From Nitrospirillum viridazoti CBAmc (GTDB lineage: Bacteria; Pseudomonadota; Alphaproteobacteria; Azospirillales; Azospirillaceae), in NCBI RefSeq assembly GCF_000730165.1, contig NZ_CP022110.1, positions 1,929,501-1,993,500 of the forward strand: a stretch of 64,000 nt of DNA, in the 5' to 3' direction. Positions within the stretch are counted from its first letter, which is position 1, and every line of letters begins with the position of its first letter. The notes under the pieces were generated by a model. That model worked only from the letters and a program-made list of their open reading frames with translations. It did not search any database and was not told where the DNA came from. The translations under genes and the position numbers were made by a program. This document shows positions 18,854 through 28,002 of this stretch, in pieces.

Positions 18854-19291
18854 ATGGCCATGACAAGCAGCATCGCCCTGTACTTCCCCATGCTGGTCCT
18901 GTTCCTGTTCACCCTGCTGGTGGGCCTCCGGCTGTTCGTCATGCGGGTGCGGGCGGTGAGGCGGGGGAATGTCCGGCTGTCCTACTTCCGCAACTTCACG
19001 GCGGGCACCCAGACGGACGGTTGCGCCACCGCCCAGCGCGCCTTCAACAACCTGCTGGAGGTGCCGCCGCTGTTCTACGTCATCTGCGTGGTGCTGATGG
19101 TGCTGCGCCAGGGCGACCATCTCTATGAGGCGCTGGCCTGGGTTTTCGTGGCGCTGCGCGTCATGCAGAGCGCCATCCACCTGACCTACAACAACGTGCT
19201 GCACCGGGCGGCGGTGTTCATCGTATCCATGGCCGTGCTGGCGGCGATGTGGGTGCGGCTGGGCCTGACGCTGCTGACCTTTCCCGCCTGA
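18854..19291 (+). CDS. MAPEG family membrane protein
   Basis: 145 aa with four predicted membrane helices (residues ~6-28, 66-84, 92-110 and 120-140). The NNLLEVPPLFYVICVVLMV segment, with the Glu-Val-Pro-Pro motif after helix 1, is the family hallmark. MAPEG proteins include eicosanoid/glutathione-dependent enzymes; bacterial members of this type are uncharacterised. An alternative start two codons on (18860) is possible. It converges on the sdpI-like gene with a 3-bp gap. Confidence 0.85.
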   Translation: MAMTSSIALYFPMLVLFLFTLLVGLRLFVMRVRAVRRGNVRLSYFRNFTAGTQTDGCATAQRAFNNLLEVPPLFYVICVVLMVLRQGDHLYEALAWVFVALRVMQSAIHLTYNNVLHRAAVFIVSMAVLAAMWVRLGLTLLTFPA

Positions 19292-19294
19292 CGC

Positions 19295-19963
19295 TCAGCG
19301 GCTGGGCCGGACGCGCCAGTAGAGGTAGGAGCGGAGGACCGAGATCAACGCCAGGGGCAGCAGCACCGCCATCGTCAGGCGGGGCCCCCGGATCAGGGCC
19401 GGCGGCAGCCACAAGGTCAGGGCCAGCAGCAGGAAGCCGCCGGCCACAAACAGCCGGCCACCGAAGCGGTGCGTCTGGTCCCACACCCATTCGTCGTTGC
19501 GCGTCCACGGCGTGCGGATGCCCAGCAGACCGTTCTGCCGCACCTTGCCCATCACATTGCCCATCAGGATCAGGAACACACCCATGATCAGCGCATGGGT
19601 GCGGCCCATGTCCACCGGGTGGCCCAAGGCGCCGCCCACCAGGGCGAAGTGGGTCAGCGCCAGCATGCCGGTCAGCGACAGACAGGCCGTACGCCAGGCG
19701 GTCCCTGACCGCGCCAGGGCCGCCGCGCTGGGCGAAAACCGGGCCAGCAAGGCCATGAGCGCCGCCCATCCCACGACGGTCAGAGGCAGGATCGCCAGCG
19801 CCTGAGGTGCCGGGGCGACCCCATTGACCTGACCGTTGGCGCCCCAATGGATGGGCAGGGTCGCCTCCATCCCAACCTGCGTCAGCGTATAGAGGCTGGC
19901 CAGCGCCATGACGGCCAGGATCTGGGCCGTCATCAGCCAATAGAACCGAGCGGACATATGCAT
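19295..19963 (-). CDS. SdpI-like immunity/membrane protein
   Basis: 222-aa integral membrane protein with about six helices. The first half has a DUF1648-like LPIHWGANGQVNG motif; the second half has the SdpI signature GNVMGKVRQNGLLGIRTPW followed by THRFGGRLFVAGG. In Bacillus, SdpI protects against the SdpC toxin and sequesters the repressor SdpR. Here the gene follows an ArsR-family repressor gene with a 17-bp gap, the same R-I pairing. No SdpC-type toxin gene is visible nearby, so it may guard against toxins from other cells. Confidence 0.87.
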   Translation of the reverse strand: MHMSARFYWLMTAQILAVMALASLYTLTQVGMEATLPIHWGANGQVNGVAPAPQALAILPLTVVGWAALMALLARFSPSAAALARSGTAWRTACLSLTGMLALTHFALVGGALGHPVDMGRTHALIMGVFLILMGNVMGKVRQNGLLGIRTPWTRNDEWVWDQTHRFGGRLFVAGGFLLLALTLWLPPALIRGPRLTMAVLLPLALISVLRSYLYWRVRPSR

Positions 19964-19980
19964 ACTCCTCGCGGGGACCG

Positions 19981-20289
19981 CTATTTCCCCGGCTTGACCA
20001 GACCGGGGCTATGGGCCACCCGCTCCCCCTGCCCTATCCCCATGCTGTCCATGAGGCCCGACAGCGCCTCTTCCAGCACCGACAGGTTCAGGCGGTAGTA
20101 GATGGTGGTGCCCTGACGCTCCTGGTCCACCAAGTCGGCCTCGCGCAGTACGGCGAAATGGCCGGACAGGGTAGGCTTGGCCAGGTCGAAATGGCGGGCG
20201 ATGTCGCCGGCCGACAAAGGCCCCTCGCGCAGCAACTGAAGGATGCGGCGGCGGCTGGGATCGGCCAGGGCTTTGAAGACGCGATTCAT
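19981..20289 (-). CDS. ArsR/SdpR-family transcriptional repressor
   Basis: 102-aa winged-helix protein: VFKALADPSRRRILQLLREG, the recognition helix region AKPTLSGHFAVLREADLV and the wing QERQGTTIYYRLN. The metal-binding Cys motif of ArsR is absent, as in SdpR-type members. It is the first gene of an operon with the sdpI-like gene. Ten bases upstream of its ATG is a 20-bp palindrome that probably is its own operator, so autoregulation is likely. Confidence 0.9.
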   Translation of the reverse strand: MNRVFKALADPSRRRILQLLREGPLSAGDIARHFDLAKPTLSGHFAVLREADLVDQERQGTTIYYRLNLSVLEEALSGLMDSMGIGQGERVAHSPGLVKPGK

Positions 20290-20298
20290 GATAACGGT

Positions 20299-20318
20299 AT
20301 TTAGCTAATTAGCGAAAT
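20299..20318. promoter_or_regulatory. Palindromic operator of the sdpR-like repressor
   Basis: ATTT-A-GCTAATTAGC-G-AAAT is an inverted repeat symmetric at 18 of 20 positions, AT-rich within GC-rich DNA. It begins 10 bp upstream of the repressor start codon. Position and symmetry match sites bound by small winged-helix dimers. The assignment is inference from sequence. Confidence 0.7.
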
Positions 20319-20578
20319 ATAGTCAAGTCGCTTGGGCGACGTCTTTCCCAATCGTTGCATTTTGCAGATTTCGCCGCCGAGGTAGCTCTTGTTGAATGCA
20401 ACACTCCATCAACTGGCAAAATGCGTGACGCAAATGACACACTTTGCGGTGTGTAGGAAATTTTTGCCCAGCACCCCCTATTTCATTCCCTGAACGTTCC
20501 CACAATCCTGGCAAACACGGAGTCGACACTATAGACTCCGTTGTGATTTTTCGGTGACCGCCGGCCCGGGAGCGGACC

Positions 20579-22240
20579 TTGGAAAACCTGTTGCAGACCT
20601 TGCGTAATCTGGGGCCGGTGCGGCTGGGCGCCATCGGTGGCGTCGCGCTGCTGATCCTGGCCCTGTTCGGCTTCCTGCTGTTCAACGGCTCCTCGCCCAA
20701 CATGGCCCTGCTGTACAGCGACCTGTCGCCCAGCGACGGCGGCGCCATCGTGCAGCAGCTGGACCAGATGCAGCCCAAGGTGCCCTACCAGGTCAGCCCG
20801 GACAGTACCCGCATCGAGGTGCCGGCCGACCAGGTGGGCCGCATCCGCATGCTGATGGCCCAGCAGGGCCTGCCCACCGGTGGCAACGTCGGTTACGAGA
20901 TCTTCAACCAGGCGGAAAGCCTGGGCACCACCAGCTTCATGCAGTCCGTCCAGCAGTTGCGCGCGCTGGAAGGTGAGCTGTCGCGCACGGTGAACACCCT
21001 GGCCCCGGTGCAGCAGTCCCGCATCCACCTGGTGCTGCCCAAGCGCGAGTTGTTCAGCCGTGAGACGCAGAAGGCCACGGCCAGCGTCGTCCTGCGCCTG
21101 CGGCCCGGCCAGCAGTTGAAGAAGGAACAGGTGGCCAGCGTCCAGCACCTGATCGCCGCGTCCGTCCCGGGACTGCAGCCCGACATGGTCTCGGTGGTGG
21201 ACGACAAGGGCAACCTGCTGGCCCGGGGCATGGGTTCCGACAGCAAGGAAGCCATGATGGCGACGGCGGAAGAGAAGCGCCTCGCCTATCAGCAGCGCCT
21301 GACCGACAAGGTCGAGGAGATCGTGGGCCGCACCGTGGGCATGGGCAAGGTGCGGGCGGAGGTGACGGTCGACATGGATTTCGACCACATCACGACGAAC
21401 AGCGAGATCTTCGACCCCGACAGCCAGGTCGTGCGTTCCACCGAGACCAACAACGAGAACTCGGAAGACATCAACAAGGAAGGCCAGGACCCGGTGACGG
21501 TGGCGAACAACCTGCCCTCCGCCAACGCCGAGAACACCACCAACGGCTCTTCCAGTTCCAAAACCACCAAGACCAACGAGCGCATCAATTACGAGATCAG
21601 CAAGACCGTGAAGGTCCACGAGCGCGAGGCCGGGCAGGTGCGCCGCCTGTCGGTCGCCGTGCTGGTCGACGGCAATTACGTGCCCGACGACAAGGGTGTG
21701 GCCCAGTACCAGCCGCGCTCGGATGACGAGCTGCAGAAGCTGGGGTCCCTGGTCAAGTCATCCATCGGCTTCGACGGTTCGCGCGGCGACACCGTGGACG
21801 TGGTTAGCATGAAGTTCGCCACCCCCGAGGGCGAGCTGGAGGCCAAGGAAGAGACGCTGTTCGGCCTGCCCAAGCAGGATGTGTTCCGCATCGCCGAAAC
21901 CATCGTGCTGGCCATCGTCGCCATCCTGGTCATCCTGCTGGTCATCCGGCCGCTGGTGGCCCGCGCCCTGGACCGGACCCCGCAGCTGGACGAGGAGCCC
22001 GATCTGCTGTCCGACCAGAGCGGCGTGCCGCAGCTGGCCGGTCCCGGCGGCGGCGCCCTGGCCCGCGAGCTGGCGCTGGAGGCCGCCCAGGCCAACGAGG
22101 AACTGGAACAGATGATCGACATCAACCGCGTCGACGGCCGCGTGCGCGCCTCCTCGCTGCGCAAGGTGGGCGAGATCGTCGAGAAGCACCCGGAAGAGGC
22201 CGTGTCCATCATCCGGAACTGGCTGTACCAGGAAAATTGA
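20579..22240 (+). CDS. fliF: Flagellar MS-ring protein FliF
   Basis: 553-aa membrane ring protein of the flagellar basal body. TM1 (AIGGVALLILALFGFLLF) is followed by the ring-building domains (LYSDLSPSDGGAIVQQL, VGYEIFNQAESLGTTSF, SRIHLVLPKRELF). A Ser/Thr/Asn-rich linker, TM2 (ETIVLAIVAILVILLVIRPL) and the C-terminal FliG-binding tail (EKHPEEAVSIIRNWL) complete it. The start is TTG at 20579 after GGGAG; no better ATG is available. It heads the flagellar cluster; the next gene is fliH, not fliG as in the classical order. Confidence 0.96.
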   Translation: MENLLQTLRNLGPVRLGAIGGVALLILALFGFLLFNGSSPNMALLYSDLSPSDGGAIVQQLDQMQPKVPYQVSPDSTRIEVPADQVGRIRMLMAQQGLPTGGNVGYEIFNQAESLGTTSFMQSVQQLRALEGELSRTVNTLAPVQQSRIHLVLPKRELFSRETQKATASVVLRLRPGQQLKKEQVASVQHLIAASVPGLQPDMVSVVDDKGNLLARGMGSDSKEAMMATAEEKRLAYQQRLTDKVEEIVGRTVGMGKVRAEVTVDMDFDHITTNSEIFDPDSQVVRSTETNNENSEDINKEGQDPVTVANNLPSANAENTTNGSSSSKTTKTNERINYEISKTVKVHEREAGQVRRLSVAVLVDGNYVPDDKGVAQYQPRSDDELQKLGSLVKSSIGFDGSRGDTVDVVSMKFATPEGELEAKEETLFGLPKQDVFRIAETIVLAIVAILVILLVIRPLVARALDRTPQLDEEPDLLSDQSGVPQLAGPGGGALARELALEAAQANEELEQMIDINRVDGRVRASSLRKVGEIVEKHPEEAVSIIRNWLYQEN

Positions 22241-22255
22241 GCGCGGACGTAGCCC

Positions 22256-22966
22256 ATGACCAACATCCGCAGATTCCTGTTCGACAATTCCTTCGACCCC
22301 GAGGGCCGCCGCGTCGAAGTGCCGGAGGAACAGCTCCCGCCCGTGCCCGAGCTGCCGCCGGAACCGCCGCCGCCGCCCCCACCGCCGCCGGAACCCACCT
22401 TCAGCCTGGCCGACCTGCAGCAGCAGGTGCGCATGGCGCGCGAGGCGGCCTACGCCCAGGGCCATGCCGAGGGCATGCAGGCCGGCGCCGACCAGTCGGC
22501 GCTGGCGCTGGCCAACGTGCTGGCCCAACTGCAGGGCAGCGTCGGGCAACTGATCCAGGCGGAGACGCACGGCCGGGCGCTGCGGGCCCAGAACACCATC
22601 CGCATGGCGCTGGCCATCGTGCGCAAGCTGTTCCCCGCCATGGTCAAGCGCCACGGCCTGGTGGAGGTGGAGGCATCGGTCAACGCCTTCCTGGCGGAGC
22701 TGTCGGATGAACCGCGCCTGCTGGTGCGCGTGCATGAGAACTGGCTGGCCCCCATCAAGGAGAAGATCGAGGACATGGCGGCGCGGCAGGGCTTCGCCGG
22801 CTCCGTCGCCGTGGTGGCCGATCCCCGCGCCGGGGAACTGGACTGCAAGGCCGACTGGGGCGACGGCGGCGCCGAGCGCGACGTCGCCGCCCTGTGGGCC
22901 GAGATCGACCGCATCGCCGGCAACCTGGGGCGTCCCCTGGAAGATGGCCGTGAAGCGGCGGAATGA
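22256..22966 (+). CDS. fliH: Flagellar assembly protein FliH (FlbE-like)
   Basis: 236 aa. Regulator of the export ATPase FliI and link to the C-ring. A short N-terminus (FLFDNSFDP) is followed by an extreme proline tract (residues ~28-45), then a helical segment with AYAQGHAEGMQAG, the typical FliH GxxxG-like helix. The C-terminal domain ends with RAGELDCKADWGDGG, similar to FliH/YscL ends. It lies 15 bp after fliF and upstream of fliN, as in the Caulobacter fliF-fliG-flbE-fliN-flbD set but without fliG. Confidence 0.9.
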   Translation: MTNIRRFLFDNSFDPEGRRVEVPEEQLPPVPELPPEPPPPPPPPPEPTFSLADLQQQVRMAREAAYAQGHAEGMQAGADQSALALANVLAQLQGSVGQLIQAETHGRALRAQNTIRMALAIVRKLFPAMVKRHGLVEVEASVNAFLAELSDEPRLLVRVHENWLAPIKEKIEDMAARQGFAGSVAVVADPRAGELDCKADWGDGGAERDVAALWAEIDRIAGNLGRPLEDGREAAE

Positions 22967-23059
22967 GCGTATAGGCCGTGATAGGCCACCATGGTATGGG
23001 CCAGTGTTGTTAGGATGCGTGACCGGGCCCGGCCCCGGCGGTGAGAAACGAGGGAAACG

Positions 23060-23362
23060 ATGAGCCTGGACGATTTCGACGGCCAAGCAGGCATGGACGC
23101 CGACGGCGCCCCTATCGTGAAGGACCTGGAGGCCGTCTACGACATCCCGGTTCAGATTTCCGCCGTGTTGGGCAAATGCACCATGCAGGTGAGCCAGCTG
23201 CTGAAGCTGGGCCGCGGCGCGGTGGTGGAACTGGACCGCAAGGTGGGCGAGGCCATCGACATCTACGTCAACAACCGCCTGGTGGCGCGCGGCGAGGTGG
23301 TGGTGGTGGAAGACCGCCTGGGCGTGACCATGACGGAAATCATCAAGTCCGAACGCACCTGA
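23060..23362 (+). CDS. fliN: Flagellar motor switch protein FliN
   Basis: 100-aa C-ring protein that sets rotation direction and docks FliH. The SpoA domain runs from DIPVQISAVLGKCTMQVSQLL through GRGAVVELDRKVGEAIDIYVNNRLVA (in parts) to EDRLGVTMTEI, a textbook match in length and order. The start at 23060 follows GAGGGAAACG. It sits between fliH and the MotA-like gene and is presumably in the same transcript. Confidence 0.96.
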   Translation: MSLDDFDGQAGMDADGAPIVKDLEAVYDIPVQISAVLGKCTMQVSQLLKLGRGAVVELDRKVGEAIDIYVNNRLVARGEVVVVEDRLGVTMTEIIKSERT

Positions 23363-23387
23363 TCCGTAATCGAGAAAAGAGAAACCG

Positions 23388-24332
23388 TTGAACAGCCGCC
23401 CTCCTTCCCCGACCTTGCGCGCCGCCGGCACCGCCGCCGGACGGGTGGCTGCGGCCGCGCCGGCGCCGGAGGCGGCGAACGAGGCCAAGGGACCGGCCCA
23501 TCCGGCGGGGGCCCAGGCGCCGGCGTCCGCCCCCCTGCCGGAGCCGGTGCGGGTGCGCCATGGGCTGGACCTGACCACAGTGCTGGGCCTGGCGGCGGGG
23601 TTCGCGCTGGTGTTCTCGGCCCTGGCCTTCGGCGGGCACGCGCGGGCCTTCATCAACGTGCCCTCGCTCATGATCGTGGTGGGCGGCACCATCGCCGTCA
23701 CCATCGTGTCCTTCGCGCGCGAAGACCTGGCGGCCTGCCGCCGCCAGCTGGCCCGCGCCCTGATGCGGCCGGTGGCCGACATCGCCGATGTCTCCGGCTA
23801 CGTCCTGCAGATGGCGGAGGCGGCGCGCCGCAACGGCCCGCTGACCCTGCAGCCGCTGATGAAGGACAAGGGGGTGGAACCCCTGCAGGCCCGGGCCATC
23901 GAGCTGGTGGTGGACGGTATCGCGGCGGAGGATGTGGAGCGCATCCTGCGCACGGAGATCGAGGCGCAGCAGGCACGGTCCCGCCATGGCGCCGCCGTGC
24001 TGCGCCGCGCCTCGGAAGTGGCGCCGGCCATGGGCCTGATCGGCACGCTGGTGGGCCTGGTGCAGATGCTGGGCAACCTGCAGGACCCGGCGGCCATCGG
24101 CCCGGCCATGGCCATATCCCTGCTGACGACCTTCTACGGCGCGCTCGTGGGCAACATGGCCCTGGCCCCGCTGGCCGGAAAGCTGGAACGCAACACCGAC
24201 GCCCAGGCCATCGTGGACACGCTGTTCATGCTGGGCGCCATCTCCATCGCCCGGCAGGAGAATCCGCGCCGGCTGGAGATGATGATGAACACGGTTCTGC
24301 CGCCGGAGCTGCGGCTGAACCATTACGATTGA
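23388..24332 (+). CDS. MotA-family flagellar stator protein
   Basis: 314 aa, TTG start at 23388. A disordered Ala/Pro-rich N-terminal extension of ~50 residues precedes four membrane helices: TVLGLAAGFALVFSALAF, FINVPSLMIVVGGTIAV, APAMGLIGTLVGLVQML and TTFYGALVGNMALAPLAGK. The two prolines in the last pairs match conserved stator prolines. A cytoplasmic loop lies between helices 2 and 3. PomA/MotA proteins form the ion channel with MotB/PomB. No motB follows; the nearest MotB-like gene is at 48.6-49.4 kb. TolQ/ExbB are distant relatives, but the flagellar context favours MotA. Confidence 0.87.
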   Translation: MNSRPPSPTLRAAGTAAGRVAAAAPAPEAANEAKGPAHPAGAQAPASAPLPEPVRVRHGLDLTTVLGLAAGFALVFSALAFGGHARAFINVPSLMIVVGGTIAVTIVSFAREDLAACRRQLARALMRPVADIADVSGYVLQMAEAARRNGPLTLQPLMKDKGVEPLQARAIELVVDGIAAEDVERILRTEIEAQQARSRHGAAVLRRASEVAPAMGLIGTLVGLVQMLGNLQDPAAIGPAMAISLLTTFYGALVGNMALAPLAGKLERNTDAQAIVDTLFMLGAISIARQENPRRLEMMMNTVLPPELRLNHYD

Positions 24333-24390
24333 TGGTTGGACGACGGACGCGTCCCCGGTGGGGCGTCCCGGTTTGAAAGGGTTTTGAGCG

Positions 24391-25809
24391 ATGCGGTTGC
24401 TGATCGTAGGGACGCTGGAAGGCTACATCACGGCGGCGGGCAAGATCGCGCTCCAGAAGGGCGCGAAGGTCGCCCACACCGACAGCATCGGCGGTGCCCT
24501 CAACGCCCTGCGCGGCGGCCAGGGCGCCGATCTGGTGATGATCGACGTCAAGCTGGACGTCGCCATGCTGATCGAGGCGCTGAAGACAGAACGCATCACC
24601 GTGCCGGTGGTCGCCTGCGGCGTGGCGACCGACGCGCAAGCGGCGGTGAAGGCGATCCGCGCCGGCGCCAAGGAGTACATCCCCCTGCCCCCGGACGCGC
24701 AGCTGATCGCCGCCGTGCTGGAGGCGGTGGCGGAGGAGAGCCACGCCATCGTCAGCCGCGACCCCTCCATGGGTAGCGTGCTGCGCCTGGCCGACCAGAT
24801 CGCCCCCAGCGACGCCAGCGTGCTGATCACCGGCGAGTCCGGCACCGGCAAGGAACTGATGGCCCGCTACATCCACCGCAAGAGCCGCCGGGCCAACGCG
24901 GTGTTCGTCTCCGTCAACTGCGCCGCCATCCCGGAAAACCTGCTGGAATCAGAGCTGTTCGGCCATGAGAAGGGCGCCTTCACCGGCGCCGTGGCACGCC
25001 GCGTGGGCAAGTTCGAGGAGGCCAACGGCGGCACCCTGCTGCTGGACGAAATCTCGGAGATGGACATCCGCCTTCAGGCGAAGCTGCTGCGCGCCATCCA
25101 GGAACGGGAGATCGACCGGGTGGGCGGGACTCAGCCGGTGAAGGTGGACATCCGCGTGCTGGCCACCAGCAACCGCTTCCTGGAGGAAGAGGTGCGGGCC
25201 GGCCGCTTCCGCGAGGACTTGTTCTTCCGCCTGAATGTGGTGAACCTGATCCTGCCGCCCCTGCGCGAACGCCCGGCCGACATCGCCATCCTGTCGCAGC
25301 ACTTCGCCACCAAATATTCCGAGGCCAACGGCCTGCCGGAACGCAGGGTGAGCCCGGAGGCGATGGCCATGCTGCAGGCCCATCGCTTCCGCGGCAATGT
25401 GCGTGAGCTGGAGAACACCATGCACCGCGCCGTGCTGCTGTCGCGCGGGACGGAGATCGGCACCGACGCCATCCTGCTGACCGGTGCCGAACCGGCCGCA
25501 CCCGCGCAAGGCTACAGCGCGGTGGCCCCGGTGGCCGCCCGCGCCACCGCCGCCGCCCAGCCCGCGGCCGGTGCGGCTGGCGAGCCCGGCGCCTCCGGCA
25601 CCGCCGGCCTGGTGGGCCGCAGCGTGGCGGATGTGGAGCGCGACCTGATCATCGACACGCTCAGCCATTGCCTGGGCAACCGGACGCATGCCGCCAACAT
25701 CCTGGGCATCTCCATCCGCACCCTGCGCAACAAGCTGAAGCAGTACAGCGACGAGGGCGTGGCCGTGCCGCCGCCGGCGGGTGGCGAGCTGGACCGGGCG
25801 GCGATGTAA
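24391..25809 (+). CDS. flbD: Sigma-54-dependent flagellar regulator FlbD
   Basis: 472-aa bacterial enhancer-binding protein. An N-terminal receiver-like domain begins [10 protein letters not shown] and lacks the usual acidic pair, although D52 (VMIDVK) remains. The AAA+ domain has Walker A GESGTGKE (148-155), the sigma-54 contact loop GAFTGA (195-200) and Walker [10 protein letters not shown]. The C-terminal Fis-type helix-turn-helix is [17 protein letters not shown]. In Caulobacter FlbD is controlled by FliX rather than by ordinary phosphorylation, and turns on late flagellar genes while repressing early ones. Location between the motA-like gene and flhA supports the name. Confidence 0.92.
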   Translation: MRLLIVGTLEGYITAAGKIALQKGAKVAHTDSIGGALNALRGGQGADLVMIDVKLDVAMLIEALKTERITVPVVACGVATDAQAAVKAIRAGAKEYIPLPPDAQLIAAVLEAVAEESHAIVSRDPSMGSVLRLADQIAPSDASVLITGESGTGKELMARYIHRKSRRANAVFVSVNCAAIPENLLESELFGHEKGAFTGAVARRVGKFEEANGGTLLLDEISEMDIRLQAKLLRAIQEREIDRVGGTQPVKVDIRVLATSNRFLEEEVRAGRFREDLFFRLNVVNLILPPLRERPADIAILSQHFATKYSEANGLPERRVSPEAMAMLQAHRFRGNVRELENTMHRAVLLSRGTEIGTDAILLTGAEPAAPAQGYSAVAPVAARATAAAQPAAGAAGEPGASGTAGLVGRSVADVERDLIIDTLSHCLGNRTHAANILGISIRTLRNKLKQYSDEGVAVPPPAGGELDRAAM

Positions 25810-25851
25810 GGCGAGGAAACGGACCCCTGACAGGCACCGGGAAGAGAGACC

Positions 25852-28002
25852 ATGGCTGACCAGACCGCGGCCTCCGGCGGCAACATGCTGCAGTCCCTGT
25901 TCGGCAACGCGCGGACCGCCGGTCCGGCACTGCTGAAGCGGACGGAGATTCTGTTCGCGCTGGGCATCGTGACCATTCTGGTCATGCTGGTCATACCGCT
26001 GCCGACCTTCCTGCTGGACTTCGGCCTCGCCGTTTCCTTCACCTTCTCCGTCCTGATCCTGATGACGGTGCTCAGCATTCAGAAGCCGCTGGAGATGAGC
26101 TCCTTCCCCACCATCCTGCTGGTGTCCACCATGTTGCGCCTGGCGCTGAACATGGCGTCCACCCGCCTGATCCTGGGCCACGGGCATGAAGGCACCCAGG
26201 CCGCCGGTCACGTCATCCAGGCGTTCGGCGGCTTCATCATGGGCGGTAACTTCATCATCGGCGTGACGGTGTTCGCCATCCTGGTGATGGTGAACTTCAC
26301 CGTCATCACCAAGGGTTCCGGCCGTATCGCCGAAGTGGCGGCGCGCTTCACCCTGGACGGCATGCCCGGCAAGCAGATGGCCATCGACGCCGACCTGTCG
26401 GCCGGCTTGATCGACGAGGGCGAGGCCAAGAAGCGCCGGCGCGAACTGGAAGAGGAAAGCCAGTTCTTCGGCGCCATGGACGGTGCGTCCAAGTTCGTGC
26501 GCGGCGACGCCGTGGCCGGCATGGTCATCACCTTCATCAACGTCGTCGTCGGCATGATCATCGGCGTCGGCCAGAAGAACATGTCGTTCCTGAAGGCGGG
26601 CGCCACCTACACCCAGCTGACCATCGGCGACGGCCTGGTCAGCCAGATCCCGGCGCTGATCGTCTCGCTGGCCGCCGGCCTCATGGTGTCGAAGTCGGGC
26701 CAGACGGGGTCCGCCGACAAGGCGCTGTTCGGGCAGCTGAGCTTCTATCCCTCGGCCATGGGCCTCAGCGCCTTCCTGCTGTGCGCCCTGGCCCTGCTGC
26801 CGGGCCTGCCCTTCCTGCCCTTCGTCTCGCTGGCCATCGCCCTGTTCGCCGGCGCCTACTACCTGCCGCGCCTACGCAAGCAGCGGTCGGACCAGATGGT
26901 GGGGGCGGAAGCCGGCGGCGCGCCCGGTGCCCCGGCCGGCCCCGGCGGCGCCCCCCTGCCGGCGCCGGAGGAGCCCATCTCCTCCGCCCTGGCCATCGAC
27001 CTCATCCGCCTGGAACTGGGCTATGGCCTGCTGTCGCTGATCAACACCGACGCCGGCCACCGCCTGACCGACCAGATCAAGGGCTTGCGCCGCCAGCTGG
27101 CCAGCGAGATCGGCATCATCATGCCGGCCGTGCGCATCCAGGACAATCTGCAGCTGCCGCCCAACAGCTACGTCATCCGCATCAAGGAGATCGAGGCCGG
27201 CCGCGGCGACGTGCGCCCCAACATGCTGCTGTGCATGGACCCGCGCGGCGAGCCCATCCAGCTGCCGGGCGAGGTGACGACGGAGCCGACCTTCGGCCTG
27301 CCCGCCATGTGGATCGAGCCGGCCTATCGCGAGGAGGCCTTGTTCAAGGGCTTCACCGTGGTGGACCCACCCACCGTGCTGACCACCCACCTGACCGAGG
27401 TGGTGCGCGACAACATGGCGGACCTGCTGTCCTATGCCGAGACCCAGAAGCTGCTGGACGAGCTGAACAAGGAACAACAGAAGCTGGTGGCCGACGTCAT
27501 CCCCGGCCAGATCGGTGTGGGCGCGCTGCAACGCGTGCTGCAGAGCCTGCTGGCCGAGCGCATCTCCATCCGCGACCTGCCGGCCATCCTGGAAGGCGTG
27601 TCGGAGGCGACGGGCTATACCCGCAACATCACCCAGATCACGGAGCATGTGCGCGCCCGGCTGTCGCGCCAGATCTCCGACAGCCATACCAACGACCAGG
27701 GCTATATCCCCCTCATCACCCTGTCGCCGGAGTGGGAGCAGGCCTTCGCCGAATCCGTCGTGGGCGAAGGCGACGAGCGCAACCTGGCCATGGCGCCGTC
27801 GCGCCTGCAGCAATTCATCACCGCCGTGCGCCAGACCTACGACCGCCACGCCATGATGGGGGAATCGCCGGTGCTGCTGACCAGCCCGGGCATCCGGCCC
27901 TTCGTGCGGTCCATCATCGAGCGGTTCCGGCCGGCCACCGCCGTCATGTCGCAGAACGAAATCCATCCCAAGGCCAAGATCAAGACCTTGGGACAAGTGT
28001 AA
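25852..28002 (+). CDS. flhA: Flagellar export gate protein FlhA
   Basis: 716-aa core component of the flagellar type III export apparatus. The N-terminal half has eight predicted membrane helices and the family signatures SSFPTILLVSTMLRLALNMA and RIAEVAARFTLDGMPGKQM. The C-terminal half is the cytoplasmic domain forming the nonameric ring (EEPISSALAIDLIRLELGYG ... LSPEWEQAFAES ... LTSPGIRPFVRSIIERF). Length is normal. ATG at 25852 lies 42 bp after flbD with a GAAGAGAG ribosome site. Confidence 0.97.
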   Translation: MADQTAASGGNMLQSLFGNARTAGPALLKRTEILFALGIVTILVMLVIPLPTFLLDFGLAVSFTFSVLILMTVLSIQKPLEMSSFPTILLVSTMLRLALNMASTRLILGHGHEGTQAAGHVIQAFGGFIMGGNFIIGVTVFAILVMVNFTVITKGSGRIAEVAARFTLDGMPGKQMAIDADLSAGLIDEGEAKKRRRELEEESQFFGAMDGASKFVRGDAVAGMVITFINVVVGMIIGVGQKNMSFLKAGATYTQLTIGDGLVSQIPALIVSLAAGLMVSKSGQTGSADKALFGQLSFYPSAMGLSAFLLCALALLPGLPFLPFVSLAIALFAGAYYLPRLRKQRSDQMVGAEAGGAPGAPAGPGGAPLPAPEEPISSALAIDLIRLELGYGLLSLINTDAGHRLTDQIKGLRRQLASEIGIIMPAVRIQDNLQLPPNSYVIRIKEIEAGRGDVRPNMLLCMDPRGEPIQLPGEVTTEPTFGLPAMWIEPAYREEALFKGFTVVDPPTVLTTHLTEVVRDNMADLLSYAETQKLLDELNKEQQKLVADVIPGQIGVGALQRVLQSLLAERISIRDLPAILEGVSEATGYTRNITQITEHVRARLSRQISDSHTNDQGYIPLITLSPEWEQAFAESVVGEGDERNLAMAPSRLQQFITAVRQTYDRHAMMGESPVLLTSPGIRPFVRSIIERFRPATAVMSQNEIHPKAKIKTLGQV

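Noticed and set aside
20319..20578. Sigma-54 promoter for fliF
   Set aside because: TGACAC...TTTGC near 20436 looked similar, but the GG-N10-GC spacing is two bases short and GG is absent.
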